DNA from: Actinomycetes bacterium
GTDB taxonomy: Bacteria > Actinomycetota > Actinomycetes > Mycobacteriales > Mycobacteriaceae
DNA: 64,000 nucleotides
Reading direction: 5' to 3'
Assembly: GCA_022601135.1 (NCBI GenBank)
Contig: JAHZJB010000002.1
Coordinates: 18,389-82,388 of the forward strand
In this document: one piece after another, positions 1-8,899 of the stretch
How the letters are laid out: every line of letters begins with the position of its first letter
Numbering within the stretch: the stretch's first letter is position 1
Program-made: the position numbers and the translations under genes
Notes under the pieces: model-generated
Seen by the model: the letters and a program-made list of their open reading frames with translations, nothing else
Database searches by the model: none
What the model was told of the DNA's origin: nothing

Positions 1-366
1 TTGGTCGTGGCGCATGAGTTCACGGGCGGTGTCCGGTGCCCCGACCACGCCGCCGAACGCCGCCAGCAGGTCGGCAGCCGGTCCACGCAGGTTTCCGAAA
101 CTCCGGTCCGCCAGCGGCAGCACCCGGGTCCCGATGGCGCGCCGCACCGTATCGGAGATCATGAAAACCTCCACACCGACCTGAGTGTGATTGCCCACCA
201 ACAAGAATCGTCCATCAGCGGGTAGGTGCCTTGTACCGTCGACGTAGGGCCGGGACAAGTCCAGAAGTGGGCGGAGGCTTTCGGTTGCTGTGTCGAGCAC
301 CCGACGCAGCGTCTGGACCCGGCCACTGGGGTTCATGATGGTCGCGATGTGGATGTTTTCACTCAT
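1..366 (-). CDS. Partial acyltransferase (PlsC/lysophospholipid acyltransferase-like), runs off window start
   Basis: Reverse-complement ORF from ATG at 366 (MSENIHIATIMNPSGRVQTLRRVLDTATESLRPLLDLSRPYVDGTRHLPADGRFLLVGNHTQVGVEVFMI...) is open to the window edge; 'GRFLLVGNHTQ' resembles the acyltransferase NHxx block. Overlaps the upstream methyltransferase stop. Confidence 0.6.
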   Translation of the reverse strand, partial: MSENIHIATIMNPSGRVQTLRRVLDTATESLRPLLDLSRPYVDGTRHLPADGRFLLVGNHTQVGVEVFMISDTVRRAIGTRVLPLADRSFGNLRGPAADLLAAFGGVVGAPDTARELMRHDQ

Positions 367-1171
367 GCTTGGTTGCGCCAGGGCGAGAGAACACGACGGT
401 GATCGACGGCGGACTCAACCGCATCGGCGGTGACAGGATATCGATCTGCATCTGCGGATCGGCGGCGCGGCCGAGAGCCTCGAACGCCGATGGGCTGTAG
501 GCGCGCAACAGACTTATGAACGTGTCGTGCAGGGACGGCGCCAGTGACGACCACGGCATGAACAGCAGATACGTTGGAATCAGCAACGCGGGAGACAGCG
601 TGAACGACAACGGGGTCTGGCGTTTGACGTCGATAACCAGGAAGCGCCTGCCCACCCGGGTGGCCTCGGCGATGGCCCGGCAGGCGACCGCCGGCGGTAG
701 GTGGTGAAACGACATTGCGAACAACACCAGGTCGTAGCTGTTGTCCTCGGCCTCGATCGCGGTTGCATCAATCACCTGGGTGCGCGCCCGCGGGTGGTTT
801 CCCAACTCTCCCGCGGCGATGTTGGCCACCGAGGTCGAATCCAGATCGCTGACGGTGACGGTCGCCGTCGGGTGCAACTCAAGGATTTTCGCCGAGAGCT
901 TTCCGTGGCCCGCGCCTAGTTCCAGGATTCGCGGGTTGGGTATCTCGGAAACGATGTCCAGCGCCGCCTGAGCGTACTTCTCATGGTGATTGGTCAGCGT
1001 GCCCAATCTGTCGAGCACGGCGATGACTTTCTGCTTGACTTCATCGGGCACATCGTCGCGATCGAGGTACTCCAGTGTGTCGGTCTGGAATCGTCGGTCC
1101 AGCCACGATGCGTCGGGGCCGCCCCTCGGCATCCTGGCGATCGTGTGATCGAGTACATCGGCCGCGCTCAT
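359..1171 (-). CDS. Class I SAM-dependent methyltransferase
   Basis: 270 aa; motif I 'ILELGAGHGKLS', 'LVLFAMSFHHLP'. Confidence 0.85.
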   Translation of the reverse strand: MSAADVLDHTIARMPRGGPDASWLDRRFQTDTLEYLDRDDVPDEVKQKVIAVLDRLGTLTNHHEKYAQAALDIVSEIPNPRILELGAGHGKLSAKILELHPTATVTVSDLDSTSVANIAAGELGNHPRARTQVIDATAIEAEDNSYDLVLFAMSFHHLPPAVACRAIAEATRVGRRFLVIDVKRQTPLSFTLSPALLIPTYLLFMPWSSLAPSLHDTFISLLRAYSPSAFEALGRAADPQMQIDILSPPMRLSPPSITVVFSRPGATKHE

Positions 1172-1218
1172 GGACGTCTCCTTCGCTAGATCTTGTTGTT
1201 CGACTCTGCGTTCATCGT

Positions 1219-1242
1219 AACGAACGAACTAGTTCGTTTGTT
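1219..1242. promoter_or_regulatory. Near-perfect 24-bp palindrome, candidate TetR operator
   Basis: AACGAACGAACT|AGTTCGTTTGTT, one mismatched pair, between the divergent methyltransferase and TetR genes. Confidence 0.75.
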
Positions 1243-1253
1243 ATGATTAGCCT

Positions 1254-1829
1254 GTGAGAACCACGACCGAACTCCGGGACCAGATCCTTGCCGCGGCCCG
1301 CTCGGAGTTCGCGCAATACGGTCTGGCCGGAGCCCGCATCGATCGAATCGCCCGAGCTGCCAATGCCAGCAAGGAACGCCTCTACGCGCATTTCGGCGAC
1401 AAAGAAAGCCTCTTCCGGGAGGTGGCCGCTGCCGACGGCGCGGAGTTCTTCCGGGCCGTCGCCCTGCGCCCCGATGCGGTCCCCGAGTTCGTGGGCGAGA
1501 TTTTCGACCTGGCCCAGAGCCGGCCCGAGCATCTACGGATGATCACCTGGGCCAAATTGGAGGGTTTTCCGCTCGATGAGCCACAAGTCGACGGCGAACG
1601 TGCACCAGACCGCGCAATTGCGGACCTCGAACGAGCTCGTGAGCAGGGGCATGTCGATGCCGCCTGGGACCCGCGCCAGCTGTTGGTCCTCCTGTTCGCG
1701 ATCGGATTGGGGTGGGCGCATTGGCCAGACTCCCGCGCGGCGACCACCGACCCGGGTGTTATCGCCGATCGCCGCGCAGCGGCGGTCGAAGCGGCGACCC
1801 GTCTCGTGAAACCGGTCAAACGGCCCTGA
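1254..1829 (+). CDS. TetR family transcriptional regulator
   Basis: 191 aa; N-terminal HTH 'RDQILAAARSEFAQYGLAGARIDRIARAANASKERLYAHFGDKESLF'; GTG start. Confidence 0.95.
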   Translation: MRTTTELRDQILAAARSEFAQYGLAGARIDRIARAANASKERLYAHFGDKESLFREVAAADGAEFFRAVALRPDAVPEFVGEIFDLAQSRPEHLRMITWAKLEGFPLDEPQVDGERAPDRAIADLERAREQGHVDAAWDPRQLLVLLFAIGLGWAHWPDSRAATTDPGVIADRRAAAVEAATRLVKPVKRP

Positions 1830-1852
1830 CGGCCTCGTCGGTGCGCAGCGCT

Positions 1853-2782
1853 CTAGTTGGCGATTCGGGCGAAATAGTCCCTGATGGCGGTGGTGTCGTC
1901 GAGGGTTGTGATGGCGCCGATATAGCCGTCGGGCCGCACGACCACGCGACCGCCATTCCGCAGGCCCAGACGCTCGGCGAGCGCCTGGCGTGGGTCGGCG
2001 ATGACGATGTCGTAGCCGGACTTCGGGGTGCCGTCACGGTCCACCAGAACCTGCAGCCGGCCTTCGTCCCCGGCTGTTGGTGCCGGGTATTCGGATGCGA
2101 CCGTGACGACGGTGTGGTCCAGGTTGTCAGCGCCAAGGACTGCCCGAAGTCCGTTGTATACCGCCGGGTCGCTGACACAGGGAAAGTGTTGGCCGGTGGC
2201 CACCTTGGCGGCTTTGGGTCGATCGCCGACGGCGACGGGGCTGTGCGGGTAGCTGAGTTTAACTTCCGCGATGTCTTCGATCATGGCGCGGCGGGCGGGT
2301 GCAATGTGGCTGAGCTGGCCGAGCAGCACGTCGCGAGCCCGCCGGGCGAAGCCGGACAGCTGCCACATGCGGGTGATCCTTTCGCTCAACCTGAGAACCC
2401 CCTGGGCGATGGGGTGACGCTCGGCGTTGTAGCTGTCCAACAGGGTGTCGCCGGCCTCCCCGTGGATAACTGCGGCGAGCTTCCAGGCCAGGTTGAAGGC
2501 ATCCTGCATGCCGGTGTTCATGCCTTGGCCGCCCGCGGGGGAATGGATGTGGCCCGCGTCGCCGGTCAGGAAGGCCCGCCCGAAGCGGTATCGAGGCACC
2601 TGAGCGGAATGGATCTGGAAATAGCTCAGCCAGTGCAAGCGCAACAACCGAATACTGCCGACCCGGCGATCGATGATCTCCTGCAACTCTTCCAGGGTGG
2701 GCTCCGCGTCACCGGGCGTCGCAGGGGTGTGCACCTGGGCGAGGAACCGCATCCGGCCGCCGCGCATCGGCATCGCGACCAC
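1853..2782 (-). pseudogene. 5'-truncated FAD-dependent monooxygenase (aromatic hydroxylase/PheA-TfdB type) remnant
   Basis: Contains 'GRAFLTGDAGHIHSPAGGQGMNTGMQDAFNLAWKLA' and the C-terminal domain but lacks the N-terminal Rossmann GxGxxG region. Homology-like coding continues upstream to about 2880, then meets a stop at 2897-2899 and the neighbouring gene. Confidence 0.8.
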
Positions 2783-2896
2783 GGGACCGTCGGCAGACAG
2801 GAAGTTATACGCGCAATGGGTGTCCAGGTGGTGGTCCGCGTCAACGTCGGTGACGAGCCCGCGCGCGTTTAAGCGATCTGATCGGCGGATGGCCTT

Positions 2897-3472
2897 TCAG
2901 ACCATGTCGTCAACGACGACCGTCGCGTAACCCATTCCGATGTAAGCGATTACGAGGGCGATCATGAGGATGGCGAGGGCAATGTCCGCGGCCGTCTTGC
3001 GCAGAAACAGCCCAGCAACCCCTCCGGCCACGATAAGGCCCTGAAAAAGCAGGTCCAAGTCCCGGCTCAGCTCCCCGATAAGGATTTCGTGCAGCACGTT
3101 GACCGCGATGAAAAAGATCAGCACCCCGAAAAAGATCGGCCGAACCCGGGCAAAGGCCACCGAAGGCGAGAGGCCGTCGGTTTCCACAACTGGCTTCGAG
3201 GGCGGCAACAGGACGGACATGACGAGGATTCCGGCCGGCACGACGAGATACGCTACTAATTCGAGGATGGTGGTTTGCGTCACGGTTTGTCGGTAGTACG
3301 TTGACGCCAGCCACACCTCGATGACCAACACGAGTAGGAAGATCTGCCATAGCATCGCCGGCACGAACGGCCGTCGCTGCGGCTCCCAGCACCAATCCCG
3401 CACCGCGACTGCGAGTTGGCTTATCAGTTGGCCGAAGGCGATGCCGAGGATCACCGTGTAGAACCACCACAT
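2897..3472 (-). CDS. Hypothetical multi-pass membrane protein
   Basis: 191 aa with several hydrophobic segments. Confidence 0.75.
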   Translation of the reverse strand: MWWFYTVILGIAFGQLISQLAVAVRDWCWEPQRRPFVPAMLWQIFLLVLVIEVWLASTYYRQTVTQTTILELVAYLVVPAGILVMSVLLPPSKPVVETDGLSPSVAFARVRPIFFGVLIFFIAVNVLHEILIGELSRDLDLLFQGLIVAGGVAGLFLRKTAADIALAILMIALVIAYIGMGYATVVVDDMV

Positions 3473-3554
3473 CCGAGCATGGTCGCACGCTCACGATTCT
3501 TCGTGCCCGGCTATCGTTGTCGTGTCCGCCGCCTTCGTTCAACCTGAACTTCGA

Positions 3555-5087
3555 CTAGGCACGCGGGCTGGATTCCCCCGCCCGCCTCGCTGCGTGCTCC
3601 CCCGCCCGCCTCGCTGCGTGCTCCCCCGCCCGCCTCCCGAAGAACGAACCCTCGCCGAGTTGCGTTCCGCTGGCGTAGCCCTTGGCATCCTGGGCGATGT
3701 TGCAGGCGCAGGCGCCGGCCGCGTACAAGCCGGGAACCACGCCGCCGTCGCCACGCAGCACCTCGCCGTCGATCGATACCGTCAGTCCGCCCAGGGTGAA
3801 CCCCGAGTACATCGCTTGGCCCAACGTCAGATCGAAGGCCGCCCAGGGGCCGGTATCTTGGGCCGCAACGTATTCCGGCTGTTTGTGAAAGTCTGGGTCC
3901 TCGCCGTTGGCCGCGTTGGCGTTGTACCTCTCCAGGGTTGCGGCGAGGTTGCCTGCCGGGATGCCCAGGGCGGCCTCCATCTCGGCGACCGTTTCCCAGC
4001 CGTCGATGAATCGGATCAACGGCATCGCGGGCATCTGCATGTGGGCTTCGTCGACGATGAGGTAGGCCGACTGATCGGGCTGTTCGAGCACGAAAGCCGA
4101 GGTGCGTGAGTGGTAGGAGTCCTCGGCAACGAAGCGCTTGCCGTGTTTGTTGACAATGACGCCGGTCAGCAGAACCTCGGGAGGGTAGGCGGCGGCGGTG
4201 ATGAACAGCTGATTCATATTGTCGACACCGCCCCCGGCGGAGACGCCCAGTCGGATGCCCAGGCCGTCGTCGTTGGGGTTGCCCAGGATGAACGGGGCGA
4301 CGTTCCCGTGATGTTTGGTCTTGCGTTCCTGACTGAGCGCCGGCGTGTATTCGGCCACCATCTCGGCGTTCATCGCGAAACCACCCGTGGCGATGATGAC
4401 AGCCTTGGCCCTGGCCGCGCCGGTGTCGCCGAAGTGTTTCCAGCGCACGCCGATCACGGCCCGGTCTTCGTCCACGACCAACCCTGTTGCTCCGGTCTCG
4501 TAGCGGAACTGCACACCCAGGTCCGCGGCGCGTTTGAGCAGCAGGTCGATCACCATCGCTGCCCCACCCAATTCGCCCGGCACCGGCACGGAGTGGCCGC
4601 GGGGCGCCGGCTTGGCCTGTTCGCAGAAGGGCCACACTTTCTCGTTGCCGGTGTAGGAAAGCCCTTCGGTGCCCGGCGGGACGACGATCTTGCCAGGGTA
4701 GTAGCTGCGCTCGAATTGAAAACCCAGCGCCTCAAGCCAATTGAAGTGTTCCACGCTGCCATCGCAGTAGGCGCGGATCTTGTCGGGTTCAGGATCGCGG
4801 GACGTCGCGATCAGGTACTTGTACATCTCCTCGGGTGTATCGTCGTGGCCGGTCGCCTGCTGGACGGCGGTCCCGCCGCCGAGATAGAAGTGGCCGCCGG
4901 CCATCGATGTCGTCCCGCCCGCCGCCGCGGCCTTCTCCAGAACCAGGACACGGGCGCCCGCCGCGGCGGCGCTGACGGCCGCGCACCCGCCGGCTATTCC
5001 GAACCCGAGGACCAGCACGTCGGCGTCGTCCGACCACGACGTGATCTCGCCGCTGTCCACGGTTTCCGGGATGTGCTGCATGGTCAC
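3555..5087 (-). CDS. FAD-dependent oxidoreductase (fumarate reductase/3-ketosteroid dehydrogenase-like flavoprotein)
   Basis: 510 aa; 'DVLVLGFGIAGGCAAVSAAAAGARVLVLEKA', 'GGFAMNAEMV', 'LYAAGACACNIAQDAKGYASGTQLGEGSFFGRRAG'. Confidence 0.88.
   Translation of the reverse strand: MTMQHIPETVDSGEITSWSDDADVLVLGFGIAGGCAAVSAAAAGARVLVLEKAAAAGGTTSMAGGHFYLGGGTAVQQATGHDDTPEEMYKYLIATSRDPEPDKIRAYCDGSVEHFNWLEALGFQFERSYYPGKIVVPPGTEGLSYTGNEKVWPFCEQAKPAPRGHSVPVPGELGGAAMVIDLLLKRAADLGVQFRYETGATGLVVDEDRAVIGVRWKHFGDTGAARAKAVIIATGGFAMNAEMVAEYTPALSQERKTKHHGNVAPFILGNPNDDGLGIRLGVSAGGGVDNMNQLFITAAAYPPEVLLTGVIVNKHGKRFVAEDSYHSRTSAFVLEQPDQSAYLIVDEAHMQMPAMPLIRFIDGWETVAEMEAALGIPAGNLAATLERYNANAANGEDPDFHKQPEYVAAQDTGPWAAFDLTLGQAMYSGFTLGGLTVSIDGEVLRGDGGVVPGLYAAGACACNIAQDAKGYASGTQLGEGSFFGRRAGEHAARRAGEHAARRAGESSPRA
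3575..3636. repeat. 24-bp tandem repeat (~2.6 copies) in the 3' end of the FAD oxidoreductase gene
   Basis: Unit gctgcgtgctcccccgcccgcctc, encoding RRAGEHAA repeats. Confidence 0.9.
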
Positions 5088-5118
5088 TGCTCCTCGATGT
5101 TTCAGTTGGCCTGTCGGG

Positions 5119-5613
5119 TCACAGGGTCTCCCGCTTTATCTGGTCAAAAAACACCTGTACATCGGCCGGAATGTAGGCGATCTCGAGGTACGGCACGCCT
5201 GCGCTTTCGGCTGTGACATAGGCGAACCGCATCCCGCCGGGCATCGTCCCGGCCATGGCGACCGTTGCGCCGTTGCGTTCGGCCTCACTGACGGCGAGGT
5301 CGAATCCCTCGGTGTCCTTCGCCGGAATACAGATGTGGTGCAGACCCGGTCCGTGCTGGTCCAGGAAGTCGGCATAGATGTTTCGGCCCGAAACCGGCGC
5401 GATCAGCTCCAGTTGGGTGTCCCCCGCGTAGCTCAAGGAGATGTCTGCTACGAAGTCTGCAGGCTGGCCGCGGTATCGGCACGTCTGCGGCTCGAAGTGC
5501 ACTCCGGGCATGCGAACCCACCTCTTGGCGCCCACGAGCGAGGTCAGCATCGATTCGGTGGCCGCGAGGTTCCCGGTTACCCAGGCGATCTGGACAGGTG
5601 TCTGGTCAAGCAT
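5119..5613 (-). CDS. VOC/glyoxalase superfamily protein
   Basis: 164 aa; 'IAWVTGNLAATESMLTSLVG', 'LELIAPVSG', 'GPGLHHICIPAKD'. Confidence 0.8.
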   Translation of the reverse strand: MLDQTPVQIAWVTGNLAATESMLTSLVGAKRWVRMPGVHFEPQTCRYRGQPADFVADISLSYAGDTQLELIAPVSGRNIYADFLDQHGPGLHHICIPAKDTEGFDLAVSEAERNGATVAMAGTMPGGMRFAYVTAESAGVPYLEIAYIPADVQVFFDQIKRETL

Positions 5614-5663
5614 CCCTGTGAGGATATCGCCCGTGGCGCCGATACCGGCGTTCGGCCTGAACC

Positions 5664-6383
5664 TCAGGGCAGGGCGGGTGGTTCGGCAAGGCTGGCCGAC
5701 GCCGCGGAGATGGTGTCCTCACGGGCCTGCTGCCTGGCGACCTGCCATGACACCGCGGCCGGCAGGACGCCCCAGGTGCTGTTGAAGATACCGATGAGGA
5801 CAGTGCGGCCATCCGGAGTGTTGGTGTACACCGGTCCGCCCGAATCCCCCTTCTTGCTGACCACACCGTCGGTCATCGTGAACCAGCCGTTGTTGACGGC
5901 TTCGATGATCCCGCAACTCTCCTTGGTCACTACGCCGAAGTGGCAGACGGGCATTCCGGCGACCGGAAGTACCGCCGGATCGGTGACGAGCACCTGCCCG
6001 CCGGGCAAAACGTTGTTGATCATGACGTCTGAGGTGAGGTGTATGACCTGCCAGTCGGTGATCTGGTGATTGGTGTCCACCGTCATGCCGTTGGGCGTGT
6101 TGTCGCGGAACGAGCCTTGGGTACCGATCATGGTGCCGTGCTTGTCGGTGACCGTTCCGGACGCACGGCAATGGCCCGCGGTGAACGCGACGCGCGTTGC
6201 TGGATCGACGTAGCCGAGGGTGCAGAGCACCGAGTCCTGGTGGATCTCCATGCCGGGGTGCACGAGCACATCCGGTTGAGCGTGGACGGATGCCGAGGTC
6301 AGCAACAGGGCGATCGCTGGTGTGCCCAGCACCACGAGCAGCTGCAGCAATCGATGCTTCAGTTGTGCTGACACATCAGACAT
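5664..6383 (-). CDS. Secreted trypsin-like serine protease (S1 family)
   Basis: 239 aa; signal peptide, 'AFTAGHC', 'KKGDSGGPVYT'. Confidence 0.85.
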   Translation of the reverse strand: MSDVSAQLKHRLLQLLVVLGTPAIALLLTSASVHAQPDVLVHPGMEIHQDSVLCTLGYVDPATRVAFTAGHCRASGTVTDKHGTMIGTQGSFRDNTPNGMTVDTNHQITDWQVIHLTSDVMINNVLPGGQVLVTDPAVLPVAGMPVCHFGVVTKESCGIIEAVNNGWFTMTDGVVSKKGDSGGPVYTNTPDGRTVLIGIFNSTWGVLPAAVSWQVARQQAREDTISAASASLAEPPALP

Positions 6384-6488
6384 GGAGACCCCTCGCTCTT
6401 CCCAGCGGGTAATACCCGATCTTCCGGCTTGCGTAACAGGCTCATCGCGATCCGGAAAAGGAGCGTTACATTGGGCCCGGCGGAGGCG

Positions 6489-7897
6489 TCAGGAATCGAA
6501 GCCGAGCCCGAGGGCATCCAGCGCGCGCAACAGGATGTTGCGGCGCCCCGCGGAGTGGTCGGCTCGATCCAGTGACCAGCGGGTGGCCTGAATTCCGATG
6601 CTGGCCAGCGGCTCAGGTGGGAACGGCAGTGGTTTCCTGCGAACCATCTCCAGTCGGGTCCGGGGGGTCGGGACGCCGTCCAAGAGATCCAGGCAGACAT
6701 CGGCAGCGAATCGGGCAGCGCCGACGCCGAGCCCGGTGAAACCGTTCACGTAGGCCACGCGCCCTTCCCTGGCCAGGCCCCAGTGCGCACAGAACCGGGT
6801 GTTGGTGTCGATTGCGCCGGCCCACCGATGGGTGAAACGGACATCGTCGAGTTGGGGAAAGGTGATGAAAAAATGGGCGGCCAATCGACGGTAGGTCTGT
6901 TGACGGTTCTCATAGGCCGCGTCCACCCGTCGGCCGAAGTGGTAGACCGCATCGTAGCCGCCCCAGACGATCCGGTTGTCCATGGTGATGCGGTAGTAGT
7001 GAAACTGGTTGGCGGAGTCGCTGATTCCCTGGCGGCGCTGCCAACCTATCCGGCTCAGCTGGGCGTCGGACAGTGGCTCGGTGGCCAGCACGTAGTCGTA
7101 CACGGGCACGGTGAAGAAGCGGTTGCGCTTGAGCAGGCTGGGAAACACGTTGGTTGCCGACACCACCTGCCGACAGGTGATCGTTGGCCCGTCGGTGTGT
7201 ACGCGCAACGCGGCGCCCCCCGAAATGATTCGTAAAGCCTTGGTGTGCTCGAATACCTCGACTCCGACGTCGCGGCAGGCCCGCGCGAGTTCCAGTGCCA
7301 GTTTGGCCGGGTTGACAATCGCGCACGTGTCGGGGCTGTACAGACCCGCGAGGTATGTCGGCGAGTTGACCTCGTCGCGGACCTGTCGCCGGTCGAGCAG
7401 TTGCCCCTGATTCTCGCCGGCAGCCTGTGTCAGCCATGCGACCTGATGTGGCTCGGTCGCCACCGACAGCATCCCGGTGCGCTGCCATTCGGTGTCGAGT
7501 CCAAGCTCGGCGATCTCGGCCTGCATGCCGTCGAGATTTTCCCTGCCCAACGCTTCCAGGGTCTCGATCTCGCTGGGCCAGCGCACCTGCCCGTTCTCGC
7601 GTCCATGGGTCAAGCTGGCATCGACAAAGCCACCGTTGCGCCCGGATGCGGCCCACCCGATGCGATCGGCCTCGACGAGAACAATGCGCCGATCGGGGTG
7701 GCGGCGAGCGGCATGCAGGGCGCTCCATAGGCCCGCGTAACCGCCGCCGATCACCAGCAGGTCGCAGGTGACTGGACCGGCTGGAGGCAAATGATCCGGT
7801 CGGGGCATGTCCAGCCATACCGACCCGTAGCTGCTTCCGGCCAGCGAGCGGTCTACCAGCGCCGAATCGACGTGAGCGTCAAAGACCGTCTCCACAC
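6489..7897 (-). CDS. FAD-dependent oxidoreductase (DadA/glycine oxidase/gamma-glutamylputrescine oxidase-like)
   Basis: 'TCDLLVIGGGYAGLWSALHAARRHPDRRIVLVEADRIGWAASGRNGGF'; start chosen at 7897 because the longer ORF runs into the upstream gene. Confidence 0.88.
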
Positions 7898-7905
7898 TGC
7901 GCAGA

Positions 7906-8877
7906 CTACGGCCTGGCCGAGGGTAGCGGCGCGGTTCGGGCGCTGCGCACCGGCGTCTGGCCCACTCCTGTGGGGTCGGCGGGTCCCGGCGCGCCCGCCG
8001 GCGCCCAGCCGGGTGGGCCGAAGATGTAGCCGAGTTTTTCCCGCACACTCCGCGCGCCCCGCACATCACGACCGATTGCAGCGTATTCACGTGTCTGCAA
8101 TTTCAAGATGTTGAACGTCTCGACCGGTTTGGTCAATCCATAGTGCGGCCGGAACAACTCAGGCTGGAACGTGCCGAAAAGCCGATCCCAGATGATCAGG
8201 ATTCCGGCGTAGTTCTTGTCCAGGTATTCCCGGTCCATGCCGTGATGTACACGATGGTGGGAGGGTGTGTTGAAGACGAACTCGATTGGCCGCCAGAGCT
8301 TGCCGATGCGCTCGGTATGAATCCAGAACTGATAGATCAGGTTGATCGAGAAGCTCACGAACACCATCCACGGTGGAATGCCCAACAGTGGCAATGGAAT
8401 CCATATCAGAATCTCGCCGCTGTTGTTCCACTTCTGCCGTAATGCGGTTGCCAGGTTGAAGTACTGGCTGGAGTGGTGAGCCTGATGGGTGGCCCAGATC
8501 AACCGCACGCGGTGCGCGGATCGGTGGTATGCGTAGAACAGCAGGTCGACACCGAGGACCGCGATCACCCACGTGTACCACTGGTCGGCAGAGAGGTGCC
8601 AGGGGGCGAGGTAGGCATAGATTGCCGCATAACCCAACAGCCCCAGGAACTTCCACACGCCCATTGTGAAGACCGACACCAATCCCATCGAGATGCTGGC
8701 CAACGAGTCGGGCGTGAGATGGGCCCCGGAAGCCGGACGGGTGGTGTCGGCTGGGGCCATGAGGTGCTTGAGCTTGCGCGCTGCTGTCCACTCGATGGCA
8801 AGCAGGAGCACAAAGAACGGAATCGCGAACAGCACGGGGTCCCGCATCTGCGCGGGTAGCACGTCCAAAAACTCCAC
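7906..8877 (-). CDS. Sterol desaturase/fatty acid hydroxylase superfamily protein
   Basis: 323 aa; His boxes 'HRSAHRVRLIWATHQAHHSSQ', 'HHRVHHG'; multiple TM segments. Confidence 0.9.
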   Translation of the reverse strand: MEFLDVLPAQMRDPVLFAIPFFVLLLAIEWTAARKLKHLMAPADTTRPASGAHLTPDSLASISMGLVSVFTMGVWKFLGLLGYAAIYAYLAPWHLSADQWYTWVIAVLGVDLLFYAYHRSAHRVRLIWATHQAHHSSQYFNLATALRQKWNNSGEILIWIPLPLLGIPPWMVFVSFSINLIYQFWIHTERIGKLWRPIEFVFNTPSHHRVHHGMDREYLDKNYAGILIIWDRLFGTFQPELFRPHYGLTKPVETFNILKLQTREYAAIGRDVRGARSVREKLGYIFGPPGWAPAGAPGPADPTGVGQTPVRSARTAPLPSARP

Positions 8878-8899
8878 GATGCCTCCGGGGAAATGGTCT

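Noticed and set aside
1712-2872. 386-aa plus-strand ORF opposite the monooxygenase remnant
   Set aside because: Mirror ORF; the minus strand carries the recognisable flavin monooxygenase motifs and this frame has none.
3575-3636. Considered a CRISPR or MIRU/VNTR locus
   Set aside because: Repeats are directly abutting, in-frame within a CDS and only ~2.6 copies; no spacers.
3511-4635. 374-aa minus-strand ORF within the FAD oxidoreductase gene
   Set aside because: Arg/Gly/Pro-rich out-of-frame translation of the same strand; the 510-aa frame has the motifs.
4110-5216. 368-aa plus-strand ORF opposite the FAD oxidoreductase
   Set aside because: Antisense shadow of a confident flavoprotein gene.
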